From contig NZ_CALEMI010000019.1 in assembly GCF_937910895.1 (NCBI RefSeq), forward strand, positions 1-62,441: a stretch of 62,441 nt of DNA, given 5' to 3'. The stretch is from an uncultured Dokdonia sp. Its GTDB lineage: Bacteria > Bacteroidota > Bacteroidia > Flavobacteriales > Flavobacteriaceae. The translations under genes were made by a program, and so were the position numbers. This document shows, in pieces, positions 7,975 through 17,127 of this stretch; position 1 is the first letter of the stretch, and every line of letters starts with the position of its first letter. Under the pieces are notes generated by a model, which did not search any database, was not told the DNA's origin, and saw nothing but the letters and a program-made list of their open reading frames with translations.

Positions 7975-10224
7975 ATGATTATGAGCGATATACGAAATAA
8001 AGCCATTGAACATTTCAGTGACGGAAATCAAATGTACAAAGTTGATTCTTTTGAAAAAGCTCTTAATAAGTACTATGAAGTAATTGAAATTGATCCAACT
8101 TTCTACAATGCTCATTTTTGGATTTCAAAAACATTAATACAATTAAAAGAGATTGAAAAAGGGATAGAATATTTTCAAAAGCATAATCATCTCTTTCCAA
8201 AATTAAAAAGTGAGAAGTATATTTTACAACTAAGTAAAATATTAAGTGCTAAAGGTAAACATTCAGATGCATTAACAATTATTGAATTATTAGATAGTAA
8301 CTCAATAAAAAAGCACGTGTTTGAATATGTGTCAATTCTTTTGAGCAATAATAACAAACAAGATGCTATACACACGCTCCTTTCCCTTAATAATATAGAA
8401 GAAATTCAAGTTCAATATAAAAAAATACTCGCTAATAAAAGTATACCTCCTTCAATAACCCAATCTTTACAAGAAGAAAAAATAATATCTACTTTTCTTA
8501 TTAATTTAACTCATATTAGACATCTTGAATTAAACAAGAGCGTAAAAAATAAAAACTATCATAATAGTTTAAAAGATGCTAATAAATTCTTTCAACAGAT
8601 GAAGGAAGATAAAACTTGTGATTATCTTTTTTCATTAGGGGAAATAGAGAAGTACATACTCAAGGCACAAATAATATTATCTCAGCAAGTACAGGAAGCT
8701 ATAAAATCTAAAAATATTTCAGATGCTGATAGAGGGCTAAACACACTTATTAAAACAAAATATCCCAAGGTAGGAGAACTCGTTAAAAATTTGAGACTAC
8801 TAAAAAGAGAAAAAAAGAGAAAAAATCTGAAGGTAACTGTATTTACTACTATTACGATTATAATACTTTCTGTTTCAACATATTTTATCTACGAAAGAAA
8901 TAAGAGAATTCAAGCTTACGACAAGGCTATTAATTCTGAATCATTTAATGGATATACAGACTATTTGAAAAAATATGGAGATGATGAGAAACTACACACT
9001 TTACGAGAAGATCTACTCTATACCAACGCCATAACAACGAATAGTAGTGAAGATATCAATACACTCCAAAGATTCTATCCAAATAGTAATTATCTTAAAA
9101 CTATAAATATCACAATTCTTGACTTACCAAGTAAACAAAATTTGTTAGTCAACTTCTATGGAATAGGTAGTAATACTATAATAAATAAATATAGCGAAAA
9201 TAAAGTACAAGTACCTATAGGTTCTAAAATCAAATACTCTATTTATTTTTTAGATAAAATCCCCATTGAACGTGTTTTTACTGTAATGGAGAGCATGACG
9301 ATATCAGAAAAATTATATGATATTAAATCACTTGTTTTTAAAGATGACTTTGAAAATAATCAAAATGGGTGGAATGTTTTTAATGAAACTCAGGTAGTAT
9401 ATAGAAGAGAAAAAAATAAAGGAGTTAAGGTAGAAAATGGAAGCCTTAATCTCTATCATGAATATGATGATAATAAATTCGTACATAGTACTACCTATCT
9501 CTCTAAAATTAAAAGAAATTCTGACTTTGAATTGGTAGCGAAAATAAAGAGAAATACTAATGATAATGGCACATTTCTCGTGTTCGGTGCTACAAAACGT
9601 GCATTTAATTTTATAGCTTATTCTAAGACAGGCAGTTTTTCATTTGGTTATAATAATTGGGACAAACCTAAAGAACAATGGATTTATCAAAGTGATAAGT
9701 GGAAGTATTCTTCCGCTATTTCAAGAGGTAGTAATTCCATTAACACCATTAAAATAATTAAGAAAGATAAAAATCTAAACTATAGTATTAATAATCAATT
9801 TTTAGGAGAAGTTCCATTAAAAAAATGGTATGGTAGTCGAATTGGATTTGGTATAAATAATAATACAAGTTCTAGTATTCTTGATGTAGAAATATACCAA
9901 TATAATACTCTTCCTAAGACAACTTTTGCTGACGGAAATATATATTACTGTTGGGTAGAAGAATTAAACGTTAGATCAGGTGGTTCTACAAAAGACGAAA
10001 TTCTTACGACGATTACTTTGGGGGAAGCTGTAAAGTATCTAGGCGAGATGGGCGATAAAGAGGTATCAGCGACCTTTAAAGAAAAATATAGTCCTGAATA
10101 TTATTATAAAGTTGAACTATTGGACGGTACTATTGGTTGGGTGCATGGAGGTGCACTCAACCCTATAAATACTCAAACTAAAATTCCTTTTAATGAGTAT
10201 AAAAATCAAAAAATAACTAAATAA
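7975..10224 (+). CDS. TPR, single TM, beta-sandwich and SH3-like protein
   Basis: The 749-residue product reads in four parts. Residues 1-140 are TPR-like (DGNQMYKVDSFEKALNKYYE). A single transmembrane helix at about 287-306 is preceded by a very basic stretch, so the TPR end should be cytoplasmic. Residues about 455-640 resemble a jelly-roll or laminin-G-like sandwich (DDFENNQNGW, then SINNQFLGEV). Residues about 657-735 match a bacterial SH3 fold (ELNVRSGGS, later GTIGWVHGG), which often binds peptidoglycan or peptides. M3 at 7981 is an equally good start. The gene follows the KAP-like NTPase by 153 bases and ends 9 bases before the next ATG. It could link the cytoplasmic NTPase to the cell wall. 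I know of no characterised protein with this domain order. Confidence 0.75.
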   Translation: MIMSDIRNKAIEHFSDGNQMYKVDSFEKALNKYYEVIEIDPTFYNAHFWISKTLIQLKEIEKGIEYFQKHNHLFPKLKSEKYILQLSKILSAKGKHSDALTIIELLDSNSIKKHVFEYVSILLSNNNKQDAIHTLLSLNNIEEIQVQYKKILANKSIPPSITQSLQEEKIISTFLINLTHIRHLELNKSVKNKNYHNSLKDANKFFQQMKEDKTCDYLFSLGEIEKYILKAQIILSQQVQEAIKSKNISDADRGLNTLIKTKYPKVGELVKNLRLLKREKKRKNLKVTVFTTITIIILSVSTYFIYERNKRIQAYDKAINSESFNGYTDYLKKYGDDEKLHTLREDLLYTNAITTNSSEDINTLQRFYPNSNYLKTINITILDLPSKQNLLVNFYGIGSNTIINKYSENKVQVPIGSKIKYSIYFLDKIPIERVFTVMESMTISEKLYDIKSLVFKDDFENNQNGWNVFNETQVVYRREKNKGVKVENGSLNLYHEYDDNKFVHSTTYLSKIKRNSDFELVAKIKRNTNDNGTFLVFGATKRAFNFIAYSKTGSFSFGYNNWDKPKEQWIYQSDKWKYSSAISRGSNSINTIKIIKKDKNLNYSINNQFLGEVPLKKWYGSRIGFGINNNTSSSILDVEIYQYNTLPKTTFADGNIYYCWVEELNVRSGGSTKDEILTTITLGEAVKYLGEMGDKEVSATFKEKYSPEYYYKVELLDGTIGWVHGGALNPINTQTKIPFNEYKNQKITK

Positions 10225-10233
10225 CTTTTTACG

Positions 10234-10806
10234 ATGGGAGACATACTATTTGCGCTATACGTACTATTTTGGATTATCATTTTGGTCTGTACAATTTATT
10301 TTTATTTGAAAGATAAACCATCCGTGGCACATTCAACTTGGGATCATTTAATAAATGATTTTTCATTTTCTTCTAAAGAGTTTTATACGCTTCTCACAAA
10401 AGAGTTGCAAAGTAAAGGTATTACTGGAGTGAGATTTCAAAGAGTAGCATTGAAAGAAGGGAATATTTTTTCTTCACGACGAGAATATTTAAGAATACAT
10501 TGGAAAGAGTATCACTTTGATATTTGTGCAGCTCCTTTTGGAAAAGGATTTTTTCTTTCTTGGTGGCTTGTCTACAACTTTAGTTATTTAGAACTATTTA
10601 TATCGTATATCCCTTTTTTCGGTCCTTGGTTAGTGAAAAAATTATTCACTATTACGTTTTACAAAATAGATACTGCAACCATGTTTATGACTTTTACTCA
10701 TAGGTCAGTGTTAAGTGTTCTTGATGAGTTAACTGTTGAGGAGGGTGTTCCTTTGATACGTGATGATGAGCGTAAACCTCTTCTTAATAATATTTTTAAT
10801 CGTTAA
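10234..10806 (+). CDS. Small membrane protein beside the VirD4/HerA-like ATPase
   Basis: A 190-residue protein of unknown family. One N-terminal helix lies at about 5-24 (FALYVLFWIIILVCTIYFYL) and a second hydrophobic region at about 105-145 is rich in F, W and Y. The middle (LRIHWKEYHFDICAAPFGKGFFLSWW) is soluble and probably folded. The gene sits 9 bases after the TPR/SH3 gene and 5 bases before the ATPase gene, so translation of all three is probably linked. The very tight spacing suggests it is a membrane partner or anchor for the ATPase encoded next. No catalytic motif is visible. Confidence 0.65.
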   Translation: MGDILFALYVLFWIIILVCTIYFYLKDKPSVAHSTWDHLINDFSFSSKEFYTLLTKELQSKGITGVRFQRVALKEGNIFSSRREYLRIHWKEYHFDICAAPFGKGFFLSWWLVYNFSYLELFISYIPFFGPWLVKKLFTITFYKIDTATMFMTFTHRSVLSVLDELTVEEGVPLIRDDERKPLLNNIFNR

Positions 10807-10811
10807 TAAAT

Positions 10812-13800
10812 ATGTCATTGTCTGCATTAGAAAAGGCAACACTAAATTTTTATGAATGGGATTATTTAGGAAGGGGCTATCACTCATATAATGAGCAAGT
10901 TGATATTGAACCAAATTATATTCCATTCAAGCATACGAGTATTTCCTATGAAGGATATATTGATGATGGAAAAGTACCGAGTCTTTTAGATGACTTCATA
11001 GGACTCTTTAATAAAAAGGAAGAGAAAAAAGAAGTAGTCGAGCAACCTAAAATAATCAAAGCGAATGAATCTTCGTATGCTGATCTTACAGTTGGGTTTT
11101 CGATATCATTCAAAAAAGGAGAAGAAATTTCATCTACAATTTCTCGTGAGTTTCTCAATATGCTCTCTTTCTCTGAAGCTCCTATTTCATTTGAAATTAT
11201 CGGAACGTATGAGAAAATCATCATACAAATAATCTGTTCTAAAGGTGATAAAGGTCGAGTTGAATCTCACCTTAAAGCGTATTTCCCACTCGTAATTATC
11301 AAAGACATTATCATTGACGATCTTCCATTCAATACAAATCAGGTAATTGGGATATGTGATTTTGGTATCAATGATGAACTTGCTCGTCCTTTGGCAACAT
11401 CCAAATCATACGATATTGATCCACTAACTTCTATTATTGCAACAATGGATCATCTTCATTTCGATGATGTCATTGTGTTTCAATGTATTTTTAAAGGTGT
11501 TACCGCGCCGTGGGGAAGAGACATAACCTATGCTGTATCTGATGGAGCGGGTGGTAGTTTTTTTTCCGATAATCCTGAAATGGTTAAATGCGCAGAAGCA
11601 AAGGTATCAGCACCATTATTTAGTTGTGTCATGCGTATTGCAACACAAGGCGATACTCAACGCAAAACGCAGTATCTCGCAACTCAAATTAGCAATAGTA
11701 TTACGACAATTTCAACTTCAGAGTTTAATAAGCTGATACCCTTGACAAATAAAGGGTATGAGTATGAAGATCATTTGTATAATCTCTACCATAGAACAAG
11801 TAATCGGATTGGGATGATTCTCAATAGTCACGAGTTATCATCATTCGTGCATTATCCAAACAAAACAATTCATTCATTAAAAATTGGACTTTACGGAGGA
11901 AAGACAAAACCCATTCCTTCTGATGCTGTATATCAGAAATATACTTTAGGCGTAAATATTCATAATGGTATTGAACAAAAAGTCACTTTCAATGATGAAG
12001 CACGATTACGTCATACCCATATTATTGGTGCTACAGGTGTTGGAAAGTCAACCTTGATAGCTAATATGATGTTTGAAGACATTCGTGTTGGTAATGGTTG
12101 CGCGCTCTTTGACCCTCATGGAGATATTATTGATGACATTATCAAGCGAATACCCAAGGAGAGGCAGAGCGATGTTGTATTGATTGATCCTTCCGATTCT
12201 AAATATCCAATAGGTTTTAATCTCTTACAAGCCCATAGCGAAGCTGAAAAGATTGTCTTGTCCTCTGACCTTGTGACGGCTTTTAAACGTCATGCGACAG
12301 CGTGGGGGGATAATATGACAGCGGTACTATCAAACGCTATTAATACTTTTCTTGAAAGCACGAGAAGAGGAACCCTTATTGAATTGAAGCGTTTTCTCTT
12401 GGAAGACAGATTTAGAGAAGAATTTTTAATGAGCGTTGAAGATCAATCAATACTCTATTATTGGCATCACGAATATCCAATGATAAAGAAGGGGATTACA
12501 CCGCTCTTAACCCGCATTGATACCTTTCTTCGTCCTAAGATCATACGATATATTCTTACTCAAAAGGATGGTGTTGATTTTAAGACTTGTATTGAAGGAA
12601 AAAAGATTATCCTTATCAAACTATCACAAGGACTCATTGGGGAAGAGAATAGCTATCTCTTAGGCTCTCTGTTTCTCGCTAAGATTAATCAAGTAGCGCA
12701 GGGAAGACAAGCATTATCGAAAAATAAACGCGAACCATTCTATCTTTACTTGGATGAGTTTCATAACTTCATTACTCCGTCAATTACATCAATACTCAGC
12801 GGCGCGCGTAAATATGGTTTAGGACTCATATTAGCTCATCAAGAACTTGCCCAAATTGAAGAACCAAAAGTTCTTAATTCTGTTATATCTAATCCCCATA
12901 CTCGCATTTGTTTTCGCTTAGGGGATAGTGATGCAAAGAAGTTTGAATCTGGTTTTTCATACTTTGAACACGATGATTTACAAAGTCTCGGTATCGGAGA
13001 AACGATTGTTCGTTTAGGAAGTAGTCAGCATGATTTTAATATGACAACCTATGACCTAGCATCTATTGGCGAAGAAGAAGCACAGGAGAACACCAATACT
13101 ATTGTTGCTCATGCAAGAAAGCATTATGCAACCCCATTGGAGGAAGTTCAAAAAATCCTTAATGCACAATTGCCTCGAGGAAAGAGTATAAAAAAGAAAA
13201 CAGAAGATACTCAGGAACCTATTATCACAATAGATAATACGGAAATCCTCCCAAAAGAAGAATCATCAAAAATATCTACTTCACCCTTAGAACAACAAAA
13301 AGAACAATATCTTAAAGATACACAGGAGCTTGAAGAAGTACGTAAACATCGAGCATTACAGAACTATGTAAAGGCTCTAGGTCAACAACGAGGATATAAA
13401 ACAGTCATTGAAGAACAAACAGCTACGGGTGGTCGCGTTGATATTGGATTAACGCGAGATGATATTCGTATCGCTGTTGAGATTTCAGTAACCAATACCC
13501 TTGATTATGAAGTAAAGAATATTCAAAAATGTATAGATGATGGATATAACCATGTATATATGGTTTCAGAGAGCATGATACATCTCAAGAATATTACCAC
13601 CAGAGCAAAAGCCACCATAGAAAAATCCTTACTTAAAAAGGTAAAATATTTAACCCCTCTACAATTACCACAACATTTAGATAATTTCATACAGGAAAAG
13701 CCTCAAAATGTTAAACGTATTAGAGGGTATCGCGTGAAGTCAAATCACATTGATATTGCATCTTCAAGTGCAGAAGAAAAGAACGACACCCTTCAAAAAA

Positions 13801-13835
13801 TCATTCTCTCAAGTTCGCCTAAAAAAAAGCCATAA
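10812..13835 (+). CDS. VirD4/HerA-like DNA-translocating ATPase with fused nuclease-like domain
   Basis: The 1007 residues carry a Walker A at 406-414 (GATGVGKST), the ALFDPHGD and VLIDPSD strands typical of TraG/TrwB conjugative coupling ATPases (431-462), a Walker B at 644-651 (YLYLDEFH) and the SGARKYGLGLILAHQ motif of the TraD/TraG group (663-677). Residues 1-400 form an accessory domain with no TM helix. The C-terminus (about 845-960) resembles a PD-(D/E)XK nuclease: GRVDIGL with D877, then VEIS with E890; the usual Lys is Ser, so activity is uncertain. Such ATPases pump DNA in conjugation or process DNA in HerA-nuclease systems. No relaxase is visible in the window. The stop codon lies inside a terminator hairpin. 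Confidence 0.8.
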   Translation: MSLSALEKATLNFYEWDYLGRGYHSYNEQVDIEPNYIPFKHTSISYEGYIDDGKVPSLLDDFIGLFNKKEEKKEVVEQPKIIKANESSYADLTVGFSISFKKGEEISSTISREFLNMLSFSEAPISFEIIGTYEKIIIQIICSKGDKGRVESHLKAYFPLVIIKDIIIDDLPFNTNQVIGICDFGINDELARPLATSKSYDIDPLTSIIATMDHLHFDDVIVFQCIFKGVTAPWGRDITYAVSDGAGGSFFSDNPEMVKCAEAKVSAPLFSCVMRIATQGDTQRKTQYLATQISNSITTISTSEFNKLIPLTNKGYEYEDHLYNLYHRTSNRIGMILNSHELSSFVHYPNKTIHSLKIGLYGGKTKPIPSDAVYQKYTLGVNIHNGIEQKVTFNDEARLRHTHIIGATGVGKSTLIANMMFEDIRVGNGCALFDPHGDIIDDIIKRIPKERQSDVVLIDPSDSKYPIGFNLLQAHSEAEKIVLSSDLVTAFKRHATAWGDNMTAVLSNAINTFLESTRRGTLIELKRFLLEDRFREEFLMSVEDQSILYYWHHEYPMIKKGITPLLTRIDTFLRPKIIRYILTQKDGVDFKTCIEGKKIILIKLSQGLIGEENSYLLGSLFLAKINQVAQGRQALSKNKREPFYLYLDEFHNFITPSITSILSGARKYGLGLILAHQELAQIEEPKVLNSVISNPHTRICFRLGDSDAKKFESGFSYFEHDDLQSLGIGETIVRLGSSQHDFNMTTYDLASIGEEEAQENTNTIVAHARKHYATPLEEVQKILNAQLPRGKSIKKKTEDTQEPIITIDNTEILPKEESSKISTSPLEQQKEQYLKDTQELEEVRKHRALQNYVKALGQQRGYKTVIEEQTATGGRVDIGLTRDDIRIAVEISVTNTLDYEVKNIQKCIDDGYNHVYMVSESMIHLKNITTRAKATIEKSLLKKVKYLTPLQLPQHLDNFIQEKPQNVKRIRGYRVKSNHIDIASSSAEEKNDTLQKIILSSSPKKKP

Positions 13836-13860
13836 AACCCCTCTAAAACAAGGGGTTTTA
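13833..13860 (+). terminator. Intrinsic terminator overlapping the ATPase stop codon
   Basis: The arms TAAAACCCC (13833-13841) and GGGGTTTTA (13852-13860) are exact complements around a 10-base A-rich loop. The second arm ends in TTTTA. The first three bases are the TAA stop of the ATPase gene, so termination is immediate and the recombinase is probably transcribed from its own promoter. Confidence 0.7.
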
Positions 13861-13914
13861 GTTGCCTTTGGCACACACATTTTGTAACTTAAAGTCTAAC
13901 GAAAACAAGGTAAT

Positions 13915-15408
13915 ATGACTAAAAAGAAGATAGGGGTTTGGATACGTGTTTCAGATCCGAAGCAAGTCCAAAAAGATGGACATGTTCATCAAGAAATTAG
14001 AGCACGCGATTTTGTAAAATCACGAGATTGGGAAATAGTAAAAATTTATAGACTTGAAGCAATGACAGGAAAGTCTGTCTTGAACTATCCACAGACAAAA
14101 GAGATGATGCATGATATTAAAACAGGAGTTATATCAGGTATTGTCTTTGCTAAACTTGCCCGTCTTGCGAGAAACACCAAAGAACTTATTGAAATATCAG
14201 AATATTTTATGAAATATGACGCTGACCTCATTTCTATGGATATGATGATTGATACATCAAGCCCTATGGGGCGACATATTTTTAGGCAAATGTGTAGTGC
14301 TGCTGAATGGGAACGAGAAGTAATAGTCCAACGAGTAAATGAATCAATTCAGACACGTGCAAAACTTGGAAAATCTATTGGAGGACACGCTCCTTTTGGA
14401 TATAGATATAATGAGAATAAAATGTTAGTTATTGATGATAAGGAAGCTCCAATCTGTAAACTTACATTTGAACTTTTTCTTAAACATAAACGTAAAAGAA
14501 CAACTGCTCGTATGCTTAACGATAAAGGATATCGTTCACGAAAAGGAAATCTCTTTTCTTATGCATCAGTTATGAGAATGTTAACTGATCCAGTGTACAA
14601 AGGTTTACGAAGAATGAATTACAGTACTTCTAATGAAAAAGGAAATAAAATTTTTAAACCTAAAGAGGAATGGTTTTTTCATAAAGTTGATCCCATTGTA
14701 TCTGTAGAGATATGGGATGAGGTAAACGCAATCATTCAAAAACAAACAAAGTCTCATATCCAGCCACTCAATAGAAGGGTAAATCTTTTTACTCGATATG
14801 TTTTTTGTACGTGTGGAGGAAAAATGGTTACACGAAATAGTAGTAAAAACTACATCTGTATGGATCAGTGTGGAAATAGAATTCACAAGGACGATTTAGA
14901 AGAAATCTTTAAATCAGAACTTTATAACTACATTGTTTCTGAACAAAGTGTAGAACATTATTTTGGACAACTTCAAAGTGTTATTGCTGACAAACAAAAG
15001 CAATTAGATGTCTTAGAAAAAGAAGAAAAGAAACTGAATACCTCTATAGAAAATATTCTTAATCTCTATAACAATGGTCAAATTGAGACAGATGCTTTCA
15101 AAACATATCACGATAAACCTTACTTACGATTACAGCAGATAAAAGAGGAAGTACAAGAAATACAATTTGAAATCTCTAATTTTTCAAGTCAAAAGAATGC
15201 AACACAGTCAGTTTTTAATGAAGCCAAAAATCTTTATGATAAATGGGATTCCTTTTCTCTTCCAGAAAAGAGAGATATTATCGAAATCATTACAAAAGAC
15301 ATTACGGTAAGCGATAATGAAATTACCATCAACCTCTATAAACTCTTGCCTGACGGCTTTGCTCCGCATTCTTTGGAATTAACAACAAATGGGCAACACA
15401 ATCAATAG
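13915..15408 (+). CDS. Large serine recombinase (integrase)
   Basis: The 497-residue protein has a resolvase domain at 1-140 with nucleophile S13 in WIRVSDPKQ and arginines R83 and R86 in FAKLARLARN. A recombinase domain follows (GKSIGGHAPFGYRY, about 155-165), then a zinc ribbon with C298, C300, C315 and C319, and a coiled coil at about 355-425. This order is standard for large serine integrases that catalyse attP x attB insertion. The gene abuts the break in dprA, so it is very probably the enzyme that inserted the island. Its frame runs across the junction: the last few codons (GQHNQ and TAG) read the antisense strand of host dprA. The circular form would therefore encode a different C-terminus. 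Confidence 0.92.
   Translation: MTKKKIGVWIRVSDPKQVQKDGHVHQEIRARDFVKSRDWEIVKIYRLEAMTGKSVLNYPQTKEMMHDIKTGVISGIVFAKLARLARNTKELIEISEYFMKYDADLISMDMMIDTSSPMGRHIFRQMCSAAEWEREVIVQRVNESIQTRAKLGKSIGGHAPFGYRYNENKMLVIDDKEAPICKLTFELFLKHKRKRTTARMLNDKGYRSRKGNLFSYASVMRMLTDPVYKGLRRMNYSTSNEKGNKIFKPKEEWFFHKVDPIVSVEIWDEVNAIIQKQTKSHIQPLNRRVNLFTRYVFCTCGGKMVTRNSSKNYICMDQCGNRIHKDDLEEIFKSELYNYIVSEQSVEHYFGQLQSVIADKQKQLDVLEKEEKKLNTSIENILNLYNNGQIETDAFKTYHDKPYLRLQQIKEEVQEIQFEISNFSSQKNATQSVFNEAKNLYDKWDSFSLPEKRDIIEIITKDITVSDNEITINLYKLLPDGFAPHSLELTTNGQHNQ
15380..15396. other. Island/chromosome junction inside dprA (attachment site)
   Basis: Read leftward, the dprA product matches the family through HKAALANNLQTIDCVAH and then turns into LLLIPKNAEQ instead of the expected GLD-type continuation. 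The divergence falls at about 15,385-15,392. The crossover dinucleotide of a serine integrase cannot be fixed with only one junction visible. The partner junction should lie left of the window, next to the 3' half of dprA. Confidence 0.7.
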
Positions 15409-15710
15409 TTTGAAGATTATTGGCAAGGGCTGCTTTATGTGCGGTAATATCTACGCCATAGGCAAATCCAGACACAATCACAGGATTAAAAGGGGCTATC
15501 TCCTCTATAAACTTTTCAACAAAAGTAGTTCCGTAGGAAGTGATTTTTCGAGTGCCGACAATACTAATAATCTTACGTTGATTAAGTTGTATATTCCCTC
15601 GTTGAAAAAGAATAACGGGGCCGTCAATACAATGTTTTAATCGTTGTGGATAGTCATCATCTGTATAACAACTATAGGTAATGTTGTACGTTTTTATATG
15701 TTCTAATTCT

Positions 15711-15724
15711 GCTTTCGCGAAAGC
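15711..15724. repeat. Core palindrome GCTTTCGCGAAAGC
   Basis: First of ten perfect copies in the window, usually with C and G flanks and often with TA beyond (TACGCTTTCGCGAAAGCGTA). This copy is inside dprA and encodes AAFAKA. No copy exists to its left, that is, in the island. Confidence 0.85.
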
Positions 15725-15965
15725 GGCATACTTCTCATCCCAAAAGGATTGTAATTTATGCTCACCGATTCCTTCTATCTTAAGAAGATGTTCCTTTTTT
15801 TGTTGTAAGACAGCAGTAGCGCTTCCAAAATGTTGAATCAGCTTTTTGATACTTCCATCTCCTAAATGAGGAATATGCTGTAACGTAAGTAAAGAAACAA
15901 ATTCATTTTCAGTCATGAGGATATTCGATAAAAAGCACCTATCATATTCATTTGATGTTTAGTAG

Positions 15966-17126
15966 TTACTCTTCTTCGCATACTACTGTAAGGCCTAACT
16001 CCATACTTTCCTGAGTGATTCTATTTATATAACCACTAATGTACTTTTTTGTAGCAGCACATGTGTTTTTTCTTCCAACGGTACTTCCCAGAGAATCTTT
16101 TTGAGTACAAGTGATACAGTATTTTGAAACGTAAAGATCTACAGAACTTTTTATTTCTTTTCTAGAGAGGTTAAGAATAGTATCTAAGTCTATTTCTCTA
16201 TTTTTTAAATTTATTTTGATCTCGTCTCCAAGCGAAGAAAAATCTACGTTTTTAAACGTAAAATTTCCATTATCGTTACTTTCTGTTGTCTGATCAGATT
16301 TTATTAATCCTACCCTAATATCTTTCATGGGTTTATCTCCAAAATACACTGTCCCAGAAAAATCTTTCTGACAACTTTTAAAATCATCTACCTGTGCAGG
16401 GTTAAAAAAGAAAATAAGAGCAAATACGGCGAGTGGTCCTCCTGCAGAAACAACTTTGTTGGAGAAACCAATGGTTCCCGTAATCGCCATAGCAAAGGCA
16501 GCTCCAGCCAATGCTAAAATTATTGTAAAAATTTTATCCGATTGTTGAACCTGACAACCAAAGACAAGTGTGATTACCATCAAGGCAATTAAGAATACAA
16601 CACCTGTAATAAGACCGAATGTAATTTGCTGTTTTTTAGTCACTATAATAGAATTTACTGGGTTTATTTTTTTCTTGGCTTCAAAGCCGTTTGTGGGTAA
16701 TTTATTTTTTGAGAATTTTTGTTGTAAAGCTGTAGCGCTTTCTGGATCATGTGATTTTAAGAACTGTTGCATAATAGTATATGCATCTTGATGGGGAGAA
16801 GGAATAGAAAGCTCATCGATGGGTTTGTAAATGCTATCAAGTAATTGCCAAAAATTTAAAATAGTATCTAAAATTATTTTTGTGCTATTTATTTTCGCTA
16901 TCTGAATATTCGTTCCTGCTTTAAAATCCTCACTTTCATAAAGCGAAATTGAAGATTCAAACTTCTTAAAGTAGTCATTTCCTGACTTAATTGTTTGATT
17001 TATTGAATTTTGTAATTTATTAATATTGTCAGGTTCAGATTTTTCTATGGCAATTAATTTTTCCAAAGAGTTGTAGAATACATCTCTTTTGATTTCAATC
17101 TCTTTTTCATATTCAGAAATAGTCAT
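15966..17126 (-). CDS. Membrane protein with extracytoplasmic Ig-like (carboxypeptidase regulatory-like) domain
   Basis: I chose the ATG at 17126 because it follows the upstream stop by one base; the longer frame to 17225 would overlap that gene. The 386 residues have a helical N-terminal region (1-150), hydrophobic helices at about 168-192, 199-220 and 226-243, and a beta-rich domain at about 254-335 (FSGTVYFGDKPMKDIRVGLI, then DDNGNFTF-like SNDNGNFTF) resembling carboxypeptidase regulatory-like folds. A cysteine-containing tail follows (C337, C340, C356, C383). With three helices the last domain may face the periplasm. It forms a tight pair with the 86-residue gene and lies between dprA and the SPOR gene, where related genomes usually have nothing, so it looks like a small insertion of its own. 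Function unknown. Confidence 0.7.
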   Translation of the reverse strand: MTISEYEKEIEIKRDVFYNSLEKLIAIEKSEPDNINKLQNSINQTIKSGNDYFKKFESSISLYESEDFKAGTNIQIAKINSTKIILDTILNFWQLLDSIYKPIDELSIPSPHQDAYTIMQQFLKSHDPESATALQQKFSKNKLPTNGFEAKKKINPVNSIIVTKKQQITFGLITGVVFLIALMVITLVFGCQVQQSDKIFTIILALAGAAFAMAITGTIGFSNKVVSAGGPLAVFALIFFFNPAQVDDFKSCQKDFSGTVYFGDKPMKDIRVGLIKSDQTTESNDNGNFTFKNVDFSSLGDEIKINLKNREIDLDTILNLSRKEIKSSVDLYVSKYCITCTQKDSLGSTVGRKNTCAATKKYISGYINRITQESMELGLTVVCEEE

Positions 17127-17127
17127 C

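Larger units (their letters stand above)
15329..15916 (-). pseudogene. dprA: DprA, 3' half lost to island insertion
   Basis: DprA loads RecA on incoming single-stranded DNA during natural transformation. The visible 195-codon frame has the N-terminal helix-hairpin-helix region (about 10-60, KIEGIGEHKL) and the first half of the Rossmann fold with IVGTRKITSYG and SGFAYGVDITAHKAAL. It departs from the family after TIDCVAH near residue 176; the last 20 or so codons are island DNA antisense to the recombinase. A typical DprA is about 360 residues, so the second half of the Rossmann fold and the winged helix are missing. In related flavobacteria, as I recall, dprA sits beside the HU/SPOR gene as it does here, which supports this being the native locus. 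The fragment is very unlikely to be functional. Confidence 0.88.

Noticed and set aside
1-15408. Complete conjugative element
   Set aside because: Only a coupling-protein-like ATPase and an integrase are visible; no relaxase or type IV secretion genes, so I call it an integrated island of unknown transfer ability.
15389-15640. 83-codon plus-strand frame after the recombinase
   Set aside because: Antisense to the dprA remnant and without family resemblance; the dprA reading is clear.
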